Of a DNA stretch of 64,000 bases, positions 1-10,266 are shown one piece after another. The translations under genes and the position numbers were made by a program. Each line of letters opens with the position of its first letter. Position 1 is the stretch's first letter. Source of the stretch: Salisapilia sapeloensis. Lineage: Eukaryota > Oomycota > Peronosporomycetes > Peronosporales > Salisapiliaceae. Below the pieces are notes generated by a model, which did no database searches, was not told the origin of the DNA, and was given only the letters and a program-made list of their open reading frames with translations. The stretch is from NCBI GenBank assembly GCA_023334545.1, contig JAADVB010000007.1:100265-164264 (forward strand), given 5' to 3'.

Positions 1-808
1 AGTCCATGGTGGACGTGTACAGAATGTCCTTGCGGCCGGCCTGCATCATCATACGACGACGGACGGTATCGAACGGGTACGAGATCACACCAGAAGCAGA
101 GGACACACACTGGGCAACGAGCCACTTCTTCCAGACGGCAGCGTTCTTCGGGTCGGCAAGAGCAACCTGGGAGAACGTATCGTAACCACCGAAGAAGGCA
201 GCACGGTAGACAATGATACCACCAACGGAGACACCGAATCCACGGTACAGACCCTTAAGGCCATCATCCTTGTAGATGGTGGAAATGCAGTGCATCAGAC
301 CGTTGTACAGACGGGATTTGCCCTTGCCAACATCAGCGCCAAGACGCGTACGGGCAAAGTCAAGCGGGTAGACGAAGAGGAGCGAGGTGGCGCCGGCAGC
401 TCCGCCAGAGGCGAGGTTACCGATGAAGAAGCGCCAGAACTGGTCCTTCTTGACACCACCAAGGAAGAGCTGCTTGTACTTGTCCTTGAAGGCAAAGTTG
501 AGGGCCTGGGTCGGGAAGTAACGGATGACATTAGCCATGTTACCACGCCAGAAGGACTTGACGCCCTGCTCCTTGGAGACACGGCTGATGCAGTCCATGA
601 TACCCTTGTACTGGTCCTCCGGCTTGATCTGCGTGGAAGCAGCCTGCACCTGGAGGAGCAGCTTGACACGTTCAATGGGGGCGACGACGGTCTTGGAGAT
701 ACCGCCGGCGACACCACCGGCCGCGAGGTCCATAAGGAAGGAGGCGACAGGGCTGCGCTCCTTCTTTTCGGCAAGAGCCAAAGGCTTGTAGCTGGAGACG
801 ACCGACAT
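1..808 (-). CDS. Mitochondrial ADP/ATP carrier (partial, C-terminus beyond the window)
   Basis: Exchanges ADP for ATP across the inner mitochondrial membrane. The minus-strand frame from the ATG at 808 is open to base 1 (269 codons of about 310 expected) and begins [16 protein letters not shown]. Seen in order: the first carrier repeat with PxxRVKLLLQ (about residues 44-55), the second with [13 protein letters not shown] (about 150-162), and the third with [12 protein letters not shown] near residue 250. RRRMMM is the family signature of ADP/ATP carriers and separates them from other SLC25 members, so the call is firm. No intron is visible in the part present. GC and codon bias are higher than in neighbours, as expected for a highly expressed gene. 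The 3' end lies outside the window. Confidence 0.97.
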   Translation of the reverse strand, partial: MSVVSSYKPLALAEKKERSPVASFLMDLAAGGVAGGISKTVVAPIERVKLLLQVQAASTQIKPEDQYKGIMDCISRVSKEQGVKSFWRGNMANVIRYFPTQALNFAFKDKYKQLFLGGVKKDQFWRFFIGNLASGGAAGATSLLFVYPLDFARTRLGADVGKGKSRLYNGLMHCISTIYKDDGLKGLYRGFGVSVGGIIVYRAAFFGGYDTFSQVALADPKNAAVWKKWLVAQCVSSASGVISYPFDTVRRRMMMQAGRKDILYTSTMD

Positions 809-1717
809 GATTTGTGCTGAAGTGTTCAGGAAGGGAGGGAGACAAGAGTCCTTTGGCGCAAATCCACGAATGGCGTAGACGGCTCGGCTCGCGACGAGTC
901 TGTGGTTCAGATCCAGTGAGCAATTGTAACCAATCGGAAGATGTTGCGAGAGGTGAAGAGGATGTGGATTGGTAGAAATCATTTGCATGCTAAATAAGAG
1001 GTTCTATTCTAAGCTCTGTTTGCGTGCGTTTCGTCTCGTTGAAACGGATGGCTTGGATAGATTGGATAGACGAGAAAAGAGCGATATGTGGAGTGAATAG
1101 ATCGCGAGCGGAAGATCAGAGTGCTTTGTGAACGGCGTGTGGGAACACGTGGCCATTGACCTTCACGTTTGAGAGGTAACGGCCGACGACATGAATCAGA
1201 AACTTGGGACAGATTGAGTTAAAAGAGGGTATGACCCGAAAGAGGTCCACGGCCTTTTGAAGCGCTTTCGAACTGCGTTTCATGCGGTAGAGTCTTTCGT
1301 GTCAATAACTCATCTCGTTGTAGTCAAGATCGAAATGAACATGTTGGCAGAATTGATAAAAGGTTGTAAAAACAAATATGCACCGGTCTTGTTTGACACA
1401 GATGTCAGTCGTCGTATAGATATGCAGTAGCTCGATCTGCGCCAAGTGCACACGGACCAGTGTTTTACATCGATCTTGGCATCTAACTCCTGGCAACGTA
1501 ATACAGCACTAGTACATGAGAGCATTGTCAAGCACAAATTGCAGTCGAAACATACACTTTGCACAATAATCGTCAGCTTCATTCGGACTGTCCATCGCTT
1601 TCAGTCATGCCTTTCAGATCTATTTTCGAATCGATTTGTGTACCGTCCATGTACCCCTTACACACGATCGATCCCGACAACGAGCTCGGACACAAAGCGT
1701 GAAAATTGGTTCGAACG
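809..1717. other. Intergenic stretch between the ADP/ATP carrier and TRAPPC4
   Basis: About 0.9 kb upstream of both divergent genes. Only short overlapping ORFs occur, on the minus strand around 1302-1582; they carry no recognisable domain and no convincing splice model. I see no repeat or RNA gene. It probably holds two promoters, one of them for the strongly expressed carrier gene. Confidence 0.5.
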
Positions 1718-2294
1718 ATGCTCCACTCCCTGTATATCACGAATAAAGCTGGTGGTCTGATCTACCACCAAGATCTGAGTTCTGCTGCACCCAAATTATC
1801 CTCCAATGATCATCTCCGACTTGGATCTACCTTCCACAGCATGCATGCGATCGCTGCCCTCGTACCTTTTGAAATCCTCGATCAAATCTTACGTATCACA
1901 AAGTTTACGTTGCTTTATTGTGTATGATAGGCTGCCCCAGTAGCATCAGGAGGTATTCAGAGCCTCGAGACGGATTCTTTTAAACTGAAATGCTTGCAAA
2001 CACCAACAGGGATCAAATTTTTTGTCACTGCGTCTCTCTACACGCCAGAGGTCGAAAGCGCATTGCAAACAGTCTATGAACTCTACGTCGACTATGTCCT
2101 CAAGGTAATTCATGATATTCATACTCATGTGGTACTGTAAATCATTATTGCTGCGACGGTAGAATCCATTTTATGAGCTGGAAATGCCGATTCGATGCAG
2201 TCAATTTAACTCGAAATTGATGACATTTGTCGAAAGATTTAACACAGAAGGACCGAGACCTCGTCCAACTGCAAATCAATATTACTATTACTGA
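1718..2294 (+). CDS. TRAPPC4: TRAPP complex subunit 4 (Trs23-like)
   Basis: A core subunit of the TRAPP tethering complex, which acts on Rab1/Ypt1 at the ER-Golgi. Three exons: 1718-1861, 1931-2104, 2163-2294 (introns of 69 and 58 nt, GT-AG, both phase 0), giving 149 aa. The product starts MLHSLYITNKAGGLIY, followed by STFHSMHAI, LETDSFKLKCLQTPTGIKFF and the signature VLKNPFYELEMPIRC. Length and pattern match plant TRAPPC4 (about 140 aa); the PDZ-like insertion of the animal and yeast proteins is absent, with exon 1 running straight from the N-terminal strand to the SND/STFHS helix. The reading frame is restored exactly at both splice junctions. Confidence 0.93.
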
Positions 2295-2365
2295 CCAATG
2301 TGTGGAGTCAAGGGCATTGCTCAAGTCAATCTTTACATGTCTTCTATCATTAATGCCAAACAAAT

Positions 2366-4658
2366 TTACGAAGCGGTAGTGCTTGATGTTGTAGCTTCAT
2401 CCTCTTGCGGGTAAAATATGCCACGCTTCCATGTGCCTTCTAGCGTAGATCCGTCTGGTTGTACCATCTTTCCCAAACCATGCTTTAAATCGCGTTTCCA
2501 CTGTCCTGTGTAGGTAGAACCATTTGCAAAGATGGCCGTTCCGCGACCACAGCGCATACCTCCGACCCACTTTCCTTGATACTTTTCTTTCGTCAATTTG
2601 TATTCACAAGAACCAAAGCCATTCCTTTTCCCATTTCTCCAACTTCCAACGTACACACTTCCATCACGTAGCTTCTCTTGGCCTTCTCCATGCCGAAGTC
2701 CATCTTTCCATTCACCAGTGTAGACTTCTCCATTTCGGCTGCAAGTACCTCTCCCATGGGGAAGTCCATGACTTGCCTCTCCTTCGTACTCCCATCCTTG
2801 CTCATCGCCCTTGCAATCAAAGTTAGACAAATGTACTATTCTTTCCATGTGACCATCTTGAAATGCCGCGGAGAGCGTAGATCCATCCGAGTACGTTAAC
2901 ATTCCTTTTCCAGAACGCAATCCTTTGTCCCACTCCCCGTCGTACTCGACTTCATATCGACAAGTTACTGTTTCGTGAGAAATTACAGTCCTTGGAGGAG
3001 GGTATTTCATTGTGCCTTGGCCACTTCGCTTGTCATCTACCCAATCACCAGTGTACATTTCCCCATTAGAATACTTCATACACCCGTGACCATTCCTTTT
3101 ATCATCTTCCCAACTTCCTTCATACTCATCTCCATTAGAATAGGTACACTTTCCTTGTCCATGGCGCAGTCCGGTAGATGTCCGAATCTCACCCGTATAG
3201 ATCCCTCCTTGCTTCATTTGTCGAGAATCCACAAGCTCTAATGCGTTCGGATCTACGTTTTCATCTCCCAAATCGCTCTTCATAACATTTCTCAAATTAA
3301 ACTCTAGCACAGATGTGTGACCAATATCGTCTTCAATGGCATAGCTAGTGAAGCGATAGATCGATGTTCCATCTGAACTCACTATGTATGTAAAACTGTT
3401 TGTGGCACCAGACTCTAGTTCGGGAATCACAAAGCTGCAAATTGATCCGTCGGCTGGGTTAAGTAGAATAGTCGTTGACACCTTGTTAACGTCGGCGTCT
3501 TCTTCTTGCGAATGGCCACCAAAGATCAGCACTTGTTCAAATTCACTCTGCTCATTTTCTTCATGTACATTTTCGGGAGACAAGCGAACATTTAATGCTG
3601 TGAAGCTCACTCGAGCAAGCGATGTGTTAACCTCGTGTGGAATGGAGACTGGGAGTTCACTCCAAGCGTTCTTCTGTAGATCCAAGATAAAGACCGCATT
3701 GTTCAGTAGCTTGGTGTCGGGGTGCATACCGCCCAATACCAAGATGGAGGATGTATTGTTCACTGCAATAGCTTGATGTCCAGCTAACGGCAGTGGACAA
3801 GTCCCACTTGGCTACACGCGAGATCAGTACGCACAGTCAAAGGTCAGTCATGAAGCAGATACATATATCCTACCATCAGCTCTGTCCAAACAGCACGAGG
3901 CGTTGTATTCGATTCACTACTCGAATCCGTAGCTTCTTCTTCCGTAGCTTCTTCCAACTCAAGTTTCCATATATCCGTAAGAGCATTATTTGAAGCTCCT
4001 TTGCCACCGAGTATTATTATCCCTTTTCGATTTGAATCGGTGTCTAACTTCACAGTTGTGGCACTGTGCCAAGCTCGAGCTTGTGGTTGCTTGCCGTCGC
4101 TTGACAGAAGCAAAGGATCGCATGACAAGATGCTCTCGTTTAACGTAACTAAGTAAGTATCCTGACTAGGACCTGAGTTTCCATGGCAATCATCTATGAC
4201 TTCCCCTCCGAAAAAGACTGCTTTATCACTTAAAGGTGCGATGCTATGTCCTTGTCGTTGTGGCAATTCACCACATGCGTCATAACCATCTCTCCATTTG
4301 TGTGCACTGGTTGAGAATAGACCCAAATTGAGTCGAGATAAAGTCGGCGATGGTGATGAGACCAATCTAGATAGATTCACAGTAGTAAGCTTCGGTAGGT
4401 ATTTGTAGGTACGTTTGTGTAGTTTGCCTACATGTCATCTCCCAGTCTAACGGCATATACATTACACCCGCTTCCCTTAGGATACGGTTGGTCATGTGCT
4501 CCTCCTCTTGTGAATAGTTTGCGAGGTTTCCATGGTGGATGCAAGATAGTCTGTCAATTACCACCAACTTCTTAAATATATCATGTATTAAGCATATCTG
4601 CAAACGACTTTACCGTAACTTGTGAACTCGATATTGCTTGCAATTCGTGCATATCCAT
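2366..4658 (-). CDS. Kelch-MORN repeat protein
   Basis: Four exons read on the minus strand: 4614-4658, 4432-4550, 3874-4366, 2366-3811 (introns of 63, 65 and 62 nt), giving 700 aa. The N-terminal 400 residues carry Kelch-like blades (GHSIAPLSDKAVFFGG, AWHSATTV...IIILGG, LVLGGMHPDTKLLNNAVFILDL). The C-terminal 270 residues hold about nine MORN repeats of the form YxGxWxDxxRxGxGxxxY, beginning near YTGEIRTSTGLRHGQG. MORN repeats usually mediate membrane or scaffold attachment; Kelch blades bind proteins. I know no exact functional assignment for this combination. Start chosen as the ATG at 4658, because only that exon chain keeps the frame open; the divergent neighbour begins 121 bp away. Confidence 0.85.
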
Positions 4659-4779
4659 CCGAACTGTGTGATCAGTCTGAATGCGCTTTTCTCTTGAGAA
4701 TTACTTCATAAAACGACCAAAGCTTTATTTATATCGCCCCATATATATTTATACTAGCTTTGCATTTCGTATCAGCACT

Positions 4780-7700
4780 ATGCCAAATAATCGCTTCTTG
4801 AATGCATCAGCAAAAACTACTTCTATATCGGCAGCGTCCGATAACCCGACCGCGCGAAAGGATGTGGGTGCGAGGCACTCAAAAAAAGAAAAACTCATTG
4901 TACCAAGCGAAGACGTTTTCAACACACACATAACTACTGCTGGAAAGCTCTTTATGAGCAAAATTCGGCGTCATCAAGCTCAAAAGGTGGATCGGCGCTC
5001 AAGAGGCTTCGAAAATGGCCTTCAAAATAAGACTCTCTTCATTGATCCGACGATTAATCGGCACTATGTCTTACTGATCATTGACTACACACAAAGTCGA
5101 AGAGAAGCATTGGCCGATGCTCTCGAGGAATATTTTGAAGTCCTAGTGGGCAAGAATAACGACCATGCACTTAAGTTAATGGGTATGTTCAAGATAGATT
5201 TCTTTTTGATACATACGAGTTTGGGTGAAAAGCATGCAATTGAAGACAGTCCGACGCTGCAGTTTGTACTGGACATGAAGAAAAAGCTTTATCCAATACC
5301 TTTTGCCGTCATGGCCGCTACTAGTGATGGCAAAGAAAACGAATTTGATGTTCTACTTATGAGGCTACTGCAGCAAGGTGCTTGTGGCTACTTTCTTGAT
5401 GATGTGAAACCTTCGGCAATGATTGATGGTCTTGTGCGAATGATGACATCGATTGTGAAAACGCAACAAGAAGAACGAGCGTGTTTAGGCCGGAAGCTAA
5501 GTTCCGCCTACAGAAACCAAGAGGAAGCCCTAACAATGCAGGGAATTAAACATCACGGCTTACCTTCTCGAATAGGGCAGAATGCGATAAAACGTAAACC
5601 CGATTCAGTCGTGTATGACCATAAGAAGATGCTCTTTGAGCTACAACTCGCTCAACGAAAGTGTTGCTTGCAGCAACGTGAATTTGTTGCTAGTTCAATA
5701 ACAAAAGGTCATTCGGTTCTTGGTGTTGGTATGAAGATACCATGCTCGGATTCTGATCATAGCAAGTCTGCCGATGAATTGAGAGTCAAACGTCGATTGG
5801 CTTACTCGTCTTCGCCGAGCCGATTAACCCCAAAAAGGAAGGGTCTAGAGCCTGCGATTCCACCTTTACCATCTCAGGAACAGATTAAATCGCGAATTTA
5901 TACGAAGCCTCATGAACTTCAAGGCATGATTCAGCGTCACTTCTATGCTGATTTTCACACTTCCAAGCACGAATCTTTACCTCACGATCCACTTATTCAT
6001 CCCTGTATCGTAATTAATCCGACTAGAGCGTCGGCAAACATCGGTCAAAATACAATTGCTGTCAAAGCCTATCACTTATATCTTGAGCACCGGTACGAAG
6101 AAGCTTTAATGGAATGTAAACGAGCGATTAAAGCACAAAGTAGTAAGCTTGTCAAACTTGTTATTTTACTCGAGGGAGTACTGTACGAAGAGCTTGGGAA
6201 GTTTGATCTAGCTGAAATGGATTTCCTCAAATGCCTGAAGCTCGATGATAAGCTGCATGAGGCTCGATATAACTTGTGTGTGTGTCGAATGCAGCTAGGT
6301 GATGATGAGAGTGCCCTAGCTGACATATCTAAAGCACTCGCATCGGACCCGGACAATCTAACGTATCTTCGAACTCGAGGACTTATCTATCGACGTATGG
6401 GAAAACTTACAGCTGCTCAAGAAGAGTATGCAAAGGCGAAGGAGCTTTCGAGTGTTAAAGATGCTTCGGATGTATCGACTAATACCATGAAGAATGCTAA
6501 TAGTTTAGAATCATATCCGCATGCTTACTCCGTACGGAACGGTTTGGCGATAGATATGCAGGATGACTTGCATGAAAAGATCTTTGGGTATCCTACAGAA
6601 GATAAGGTAGCGTTAATGTGTCCTCCAGGGGAGCGTTCAGATGCCATGATTGCCGATATTGCTTGCAGACTGCAAAGTGTCAGCTTTTTCCAAAGCTTTC
6701 CTGTTCATGTCGTACAAGATGTAGCCAAAGTAATCGAGTATGATGTAATACCGTGTGGTAAGCCATTTACACTTGGAGAAGAGCATTTACAGAACTTTTA
6801 TATCGTATTAAGTGGCAGCATTAGTGTGCGTCGCAAGCTAGGCGATCTTTCATCTTCCATTACGACGCATCATATTGGAGCTGGCATGTCATTTGGCTGT
6901 ACGGGTTTTGCGATCTCATCTCACGCGACGCTTGTAGCTGATGAGTTGAGCGAAGTTGGTATCCTATGGCCCGGTCAGTATGTATCAACTATCCATGAAT
7001 TGTGGAAGACGAAGAACAACAGTTCGTTTAACTTTTTAAAGCAAATGAGTGCATTTAAACTCCTGAGTACGAGCAACTTAGGGCACTTGGTCGGGATATC
7101 TGAACGAGTACGATTTCTTAAAGGAGAGCAGATCTTGGAGCAAGGGCAAAAACCGCCAGCCTTGTATATACTTTGTAAAGGCACTTGTACGATGCGACAA
7201 GACTTCTCACGACCTCCGCTATGCTTTGAACATGCACGCAAGGATCAGGTACTTGATCAAGAAGTAGAAGACAGTTTGGATATGGATAATACTGGAAAAG
7301 AGAAAGTGGTGCCATATCATCGCTTTTTGTATCACGATGACTGGCCGTTTGGTTTCCAAGTGACCGGACAGAGGCGAAATGGTCGAGACTTTCACAGCGG
7401 ACGGCGAAATGCGTTACTCGAACCTATTGACAGCAAAGATACGGTCAACTACGCTGTCACAAGTCTGCCAAGCACAAATACAGCTAGCAACATCAAACGA
7501 ATACGCAGAGGAGTTGTGTCCGAAACACAGCTACGGCCAGCTGCACTGTTTGGTGAATCTGGTCTTTTTATTGATCCTCAGCGAACGCTTTCTAAATGGT
7601 GCGTGTGCGGAATGATCTATCGCTCCGCTTGCTAATATTGACGCTGTGGATGTGTACATTGTAGTTCCGTTATCGCGGAGTCGATCGTTGAGGTTCTCGT

Positions 7701-7990
7701 CATGAGCCATTCCCAGTTGCACGAGATGGAATTGACACCAGAAGTCATTTCGAATATTTTAGCTGCAGCACCACCGTATCTGAAAGAAGAGCACGTAATA
7801 GATCAAAAGGTCCAAAAGAAAACTTGGAACGAATTTAAGCATGGTCAAGTGCTCGAACTGTCAAAAAAACGATGGCCGAATGCACAGGTACGACAAATTA
7901 CTCATAACTTTCTTTTCATAGTATCCGCAAGCTAAGCAATTGAATAGAAGCATTTGCGAATGCTCTCTAATGGTTGCAGTATCATCATAG
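4780..7990 (+). CDS. Degenerate receiver-TPR-cyclic nucleotide-binding protein
   Basis: Exons 4780-7598, 7665-7887 and, probably, 7922-7990; without the last 34-nt intron the ORF stops at 7935. The ATG at 4780 is preferred over an in-frame one at 4681, which would add 33 residues of unlikely composition. Order of domains: a receiver-like fold (about residues 80-230; YVLLIIDYTQSRREALADAL, then a strand DFFLIHTSLG where the usual phospho-acceptor Asp is missing), TPR motifs (about 425-570), and two cNMP-binding-like domains (about 640-760 and 780-985, with ALFGESGLF in the second). Known receiver and cNMP families suggest a signalling scaffold; that the receiver cannot be phosphorylated is inference. 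Partners and ligand are unknown. Confidence 0.8.
7888..7921 (+). other. Candidate ultra-short intron (34 nt)
   Basis: Begins GTACGACAAA and ends CTTTTCATAG with a pyrimidine-rich 3' end. Removal gives a 22-codon final exon; retention gives an immediate alternative tail ending at 7935. Supported only by splice signals and by two similar candidates elsewhere in the window. Confidence 0.5.
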
Positions 7991-8306
7991 CCGCCCAAAA
8001 GGATAAAAAACCAAAGCAAAGCAGTACGACAGAAATCAACCAATAAACAAATGTAAATTCTGGCTAACATATTAATTGGCAGTGAGTTTCTCTTTATATC
8101 AGCTCTACTTCCATTGGAAAACTGATGAGATAGTCAAGTACTTGTCCATTGCATTCATGGATAGATCGCATTCACATACTTGTTGATGACACAGAGCGAA
8201 GTACCGCACCAAAGTACACTTTGAGAAGTCGACTTCGGGTTGCATAATCATGAAGAATGCGTGCGAGAGTGCATGTCATGAGTTTTAAACACTCTCTCTC
8301 AATCAA
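7991..8306 (+). other. Intergenic region upstream of the M96-like gene
   Basis: 316 bp between two same-strand genes. AT-rich, with no ORF, repeat or RNA gene that I can recognise. It should contain the 3' end of the receiver-TPR gene and the promoter of the next gene. Confidence 0.4.
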
Positions 8307-9758
8307 ATGACCGACGAACTGGACGCTTGGTTCTCTGCGTCGCTCGAAGAGTACGATGAAGAGCTGGAGCAGCTACTGAACGAATGCAAAGACGATGTGA
8401 ATGTTTCTGAACCGAATCGTGTGGTGCCTATCGATGTAAAAGCTTCGTCCCAAGACCAGGATAGATCAGTTGGGACAAGACCTTCTCTACCAAGTCCATC
8501 TAATGCACCCATAGCGTCATGCGACGATGCATCCGTACATAGCTTGGATGGATCGTCGCTTATGGACCATACAGATGCGTCCTCCTATAGTACTCCTTCG
8601 CTAGTTGACCTAAAGAACAGCCCCTCCTCCATCTACTCATCGACCAAATCTCAACCCAAGTCATCAGATCACCCGAGTTCAAGTAAATTCCAAAGCTCCA
8701 TATCGACGAATGCCAAGCCAGTTCGACGAACAACCAAACAACAGATCCAGGAGCTGGAAGCAGAAGCTGGAAGGCTCGTGACACAACTATTCGAACTCCA
8801 GAACAAATCTGCCGAGTGGACGTCGTCATCGGCTCCAAGTATGCAGTGGCGAGCTGTAGCTACTGAATATTCGCGCAAGCGTGCTCGAGCAGAGAAAGAA
8901 AATGCTCAATTGCGTAAACTCGTCAAGTCTCAAGATGCAATGGTACAGGAGCTAGCGACGAGTTTAGAAGCAAGTCGTCAAAGTAGAACGCTGCTACCGG
9001 TCGTGTCGGTCGGTTTCTCTAGAGACGACGTACAGATCTTCCAGACATTGTATGCCAGAGCAAATGGTGTCTACGGCAGAGTGCAGGAAGCGCTCGTACG
9101 TTCCGACCTTTCGAATCTCCAAGGCACGAGGACGTATTTCAATTATCAGGTCAAACTAGACGCCAAGGAACGAAGATGTGTGGAGTTCAATCGGTCGCAA
9201 GTACTGCCGTTCGACTGTTCCTCTGTCGCAGATGTCGCGTGGAAGCAGCTGTCTTATGCGCATGCCAAGGACTCTTGCTACTACTTCCAGCCGTATCATG
9301 TTTCGGAAGATACGTGTGCGCTTGAACTAGCTCGCCGTCGTAGTATCTTCAAGAGCGTCGTACACACCACTGGCAAGTCTACCCTGCGTCGATTCTGGGA
9401 TGGCAATCGATGTGTGATCGTGTGGGTGAGTGAATCGAGACCGGTGGAACTATCACGGCATCTATCGAACTCGTGTGGCTACGACAATTTTGGGTGGATA
9501 ATCATTGCCCCGGAAGATGAGAACCACACGCGTATAAACAGTTCTGCTAGCACGACACCGATCTTTCAAAACACAACGCACGAACGTGCTTCATCTCAAT
9601 TTACGACTCTTGTAAATATGCTTAGCCATGTCCACATGAATGGATGGGATTTACTGCAGCAGTCAATCCATCGATTGCTTGCTGAGAGACGTAGGTTAGT
9701 CGATTCATGTTATAAAGCTCGTATAAATACGGCAATATGCGGTCACTTTGGCTTGTAA
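8307..9758 (+). CDS. M96 mating-specific/START-like coiled-coil protein
   Basis: Single exon, 483 aa. An acidic Ser-rich N-terminus (MTDELDAWFSASLEEYDEEL) is followed by a basic, bZIP-like coiled coil (RRTTKQQIQELEAEAGRL..., WRAVATEYSRKRARAEKENAQLRKL, about residues 135-215). The C-terminal 260 residues form a soluble alpha/beta region of the START-like type. This layout is characteristic of the large oomycete family annotated as M96 mating-specific protein, whose biochemical role is not established. The WRxxAxxxxxxRxxAxxENxxLR segment is the feature by which I recognise it. A role in transcription through the basic coiled coil, or lipid binding through the START-like part, are both only possibilities. 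Confidence 0.75.
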   Translation: MTDELDAWFSASLEEYDEELEQLLNECKDDVNVSEPNRVVPIDVKASSQDQDRSVGTRPSLPSPSNAPIASCDDASVHSLDGSSLMDHTDASSYSTPSLVDLKNSPSSIYSSTKSQPKSSDHPSSSKFQSSISTNAKPVRRTTKQQIQELEAEAGRLVTQLFELQNKSAEWTSSSAPSMQWRAVATEYSRKRARAEKENAQLRKLVKSQDAMVQELATSLEASRQSRTLLPVVSVGFSRDDVQIFQTLYARANGVYGRVQEALVRSDLSNLQGTRTYFNYQVKLDAKERRCVEFNRSQVLPFDCSSVADVAWKQLSYAHAKDSCYYFQPYHVSEDTCALELARRRSIFKSVVHTTGKSTLRRFWDGNRCVIVWVSESRPVELSRHLSNSCGYDNFGWIIIAPEDENHTRINSSASTTPIFQNTTHERASSQFTTLVNMLSHVHMNGWDLLQQSIHRLLAERRRLVDSCYKARINTAICGHFGL

Positions 9759-10266
9759 TGGATCGACATTTGTACACACATGACGACCTTCTCCTTGTTG
9801 CGTTCCGTGCATAAATTTTTAGATTGACGTGACGGTATCTTGGAGTGTTGTTACGACCAGCGCAGTCGTATCAGGAAATGCAAGGGACGTAAGGACAGGA
9901 AGTCGTTTGTAAGCATTTGCGCGTCGATCCATCGGTATAGAATTTTGCAGAGAGCGTGCATTGTCGTGCGTCAAAACAGAAGAATAGGAAGGTGGTGGAT
10001 GCTAGGTCTTGAAAAACTTCGGCTCGTCCGAGGATATAGGATGCAATCTCGTTGGCAGAGACATATCGAGTGAGGTGATCATTTTCGGTCAAGTTAAACA
10101 ACTCGAAGCGGACTTTCTTGCTGACCACAAAAATGACATACACTCTTCTTCGAATAAAACATCTCCTTTTTAGAATATCACACCTCAATGAAAATGCCGG
10201 ATCAGATGAAGGACGTAAAATAGGCTTGTCAAGCCCATCTCGGCTGCTTTGACTGGAGACGAGGCG
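9759..10266. other. Intergenic stretch upstream of the SGNH esterase
   Basis: 508 bp. A minus-strand ORF spans 9871-10302 but overlaps the next gene and shows no domain; another minus frame starting near 10169 encodes a short CxxC-containing peptide that soon stops. I do not call a gene here. Confidence 0.4.

Noticed and set aside
290-820. Long plus-strand ORF of 176 aa opposite the ADP/ATP carrier
   Set aside because: It is the antisense shadow of a clearly recognised gene with biased codon use; no domain.
1302-1582. Two overlapping minus-strand ORFs upstream of TRAPPC4
   Set aside because: No domain, no family pattern and no consistent exon model.
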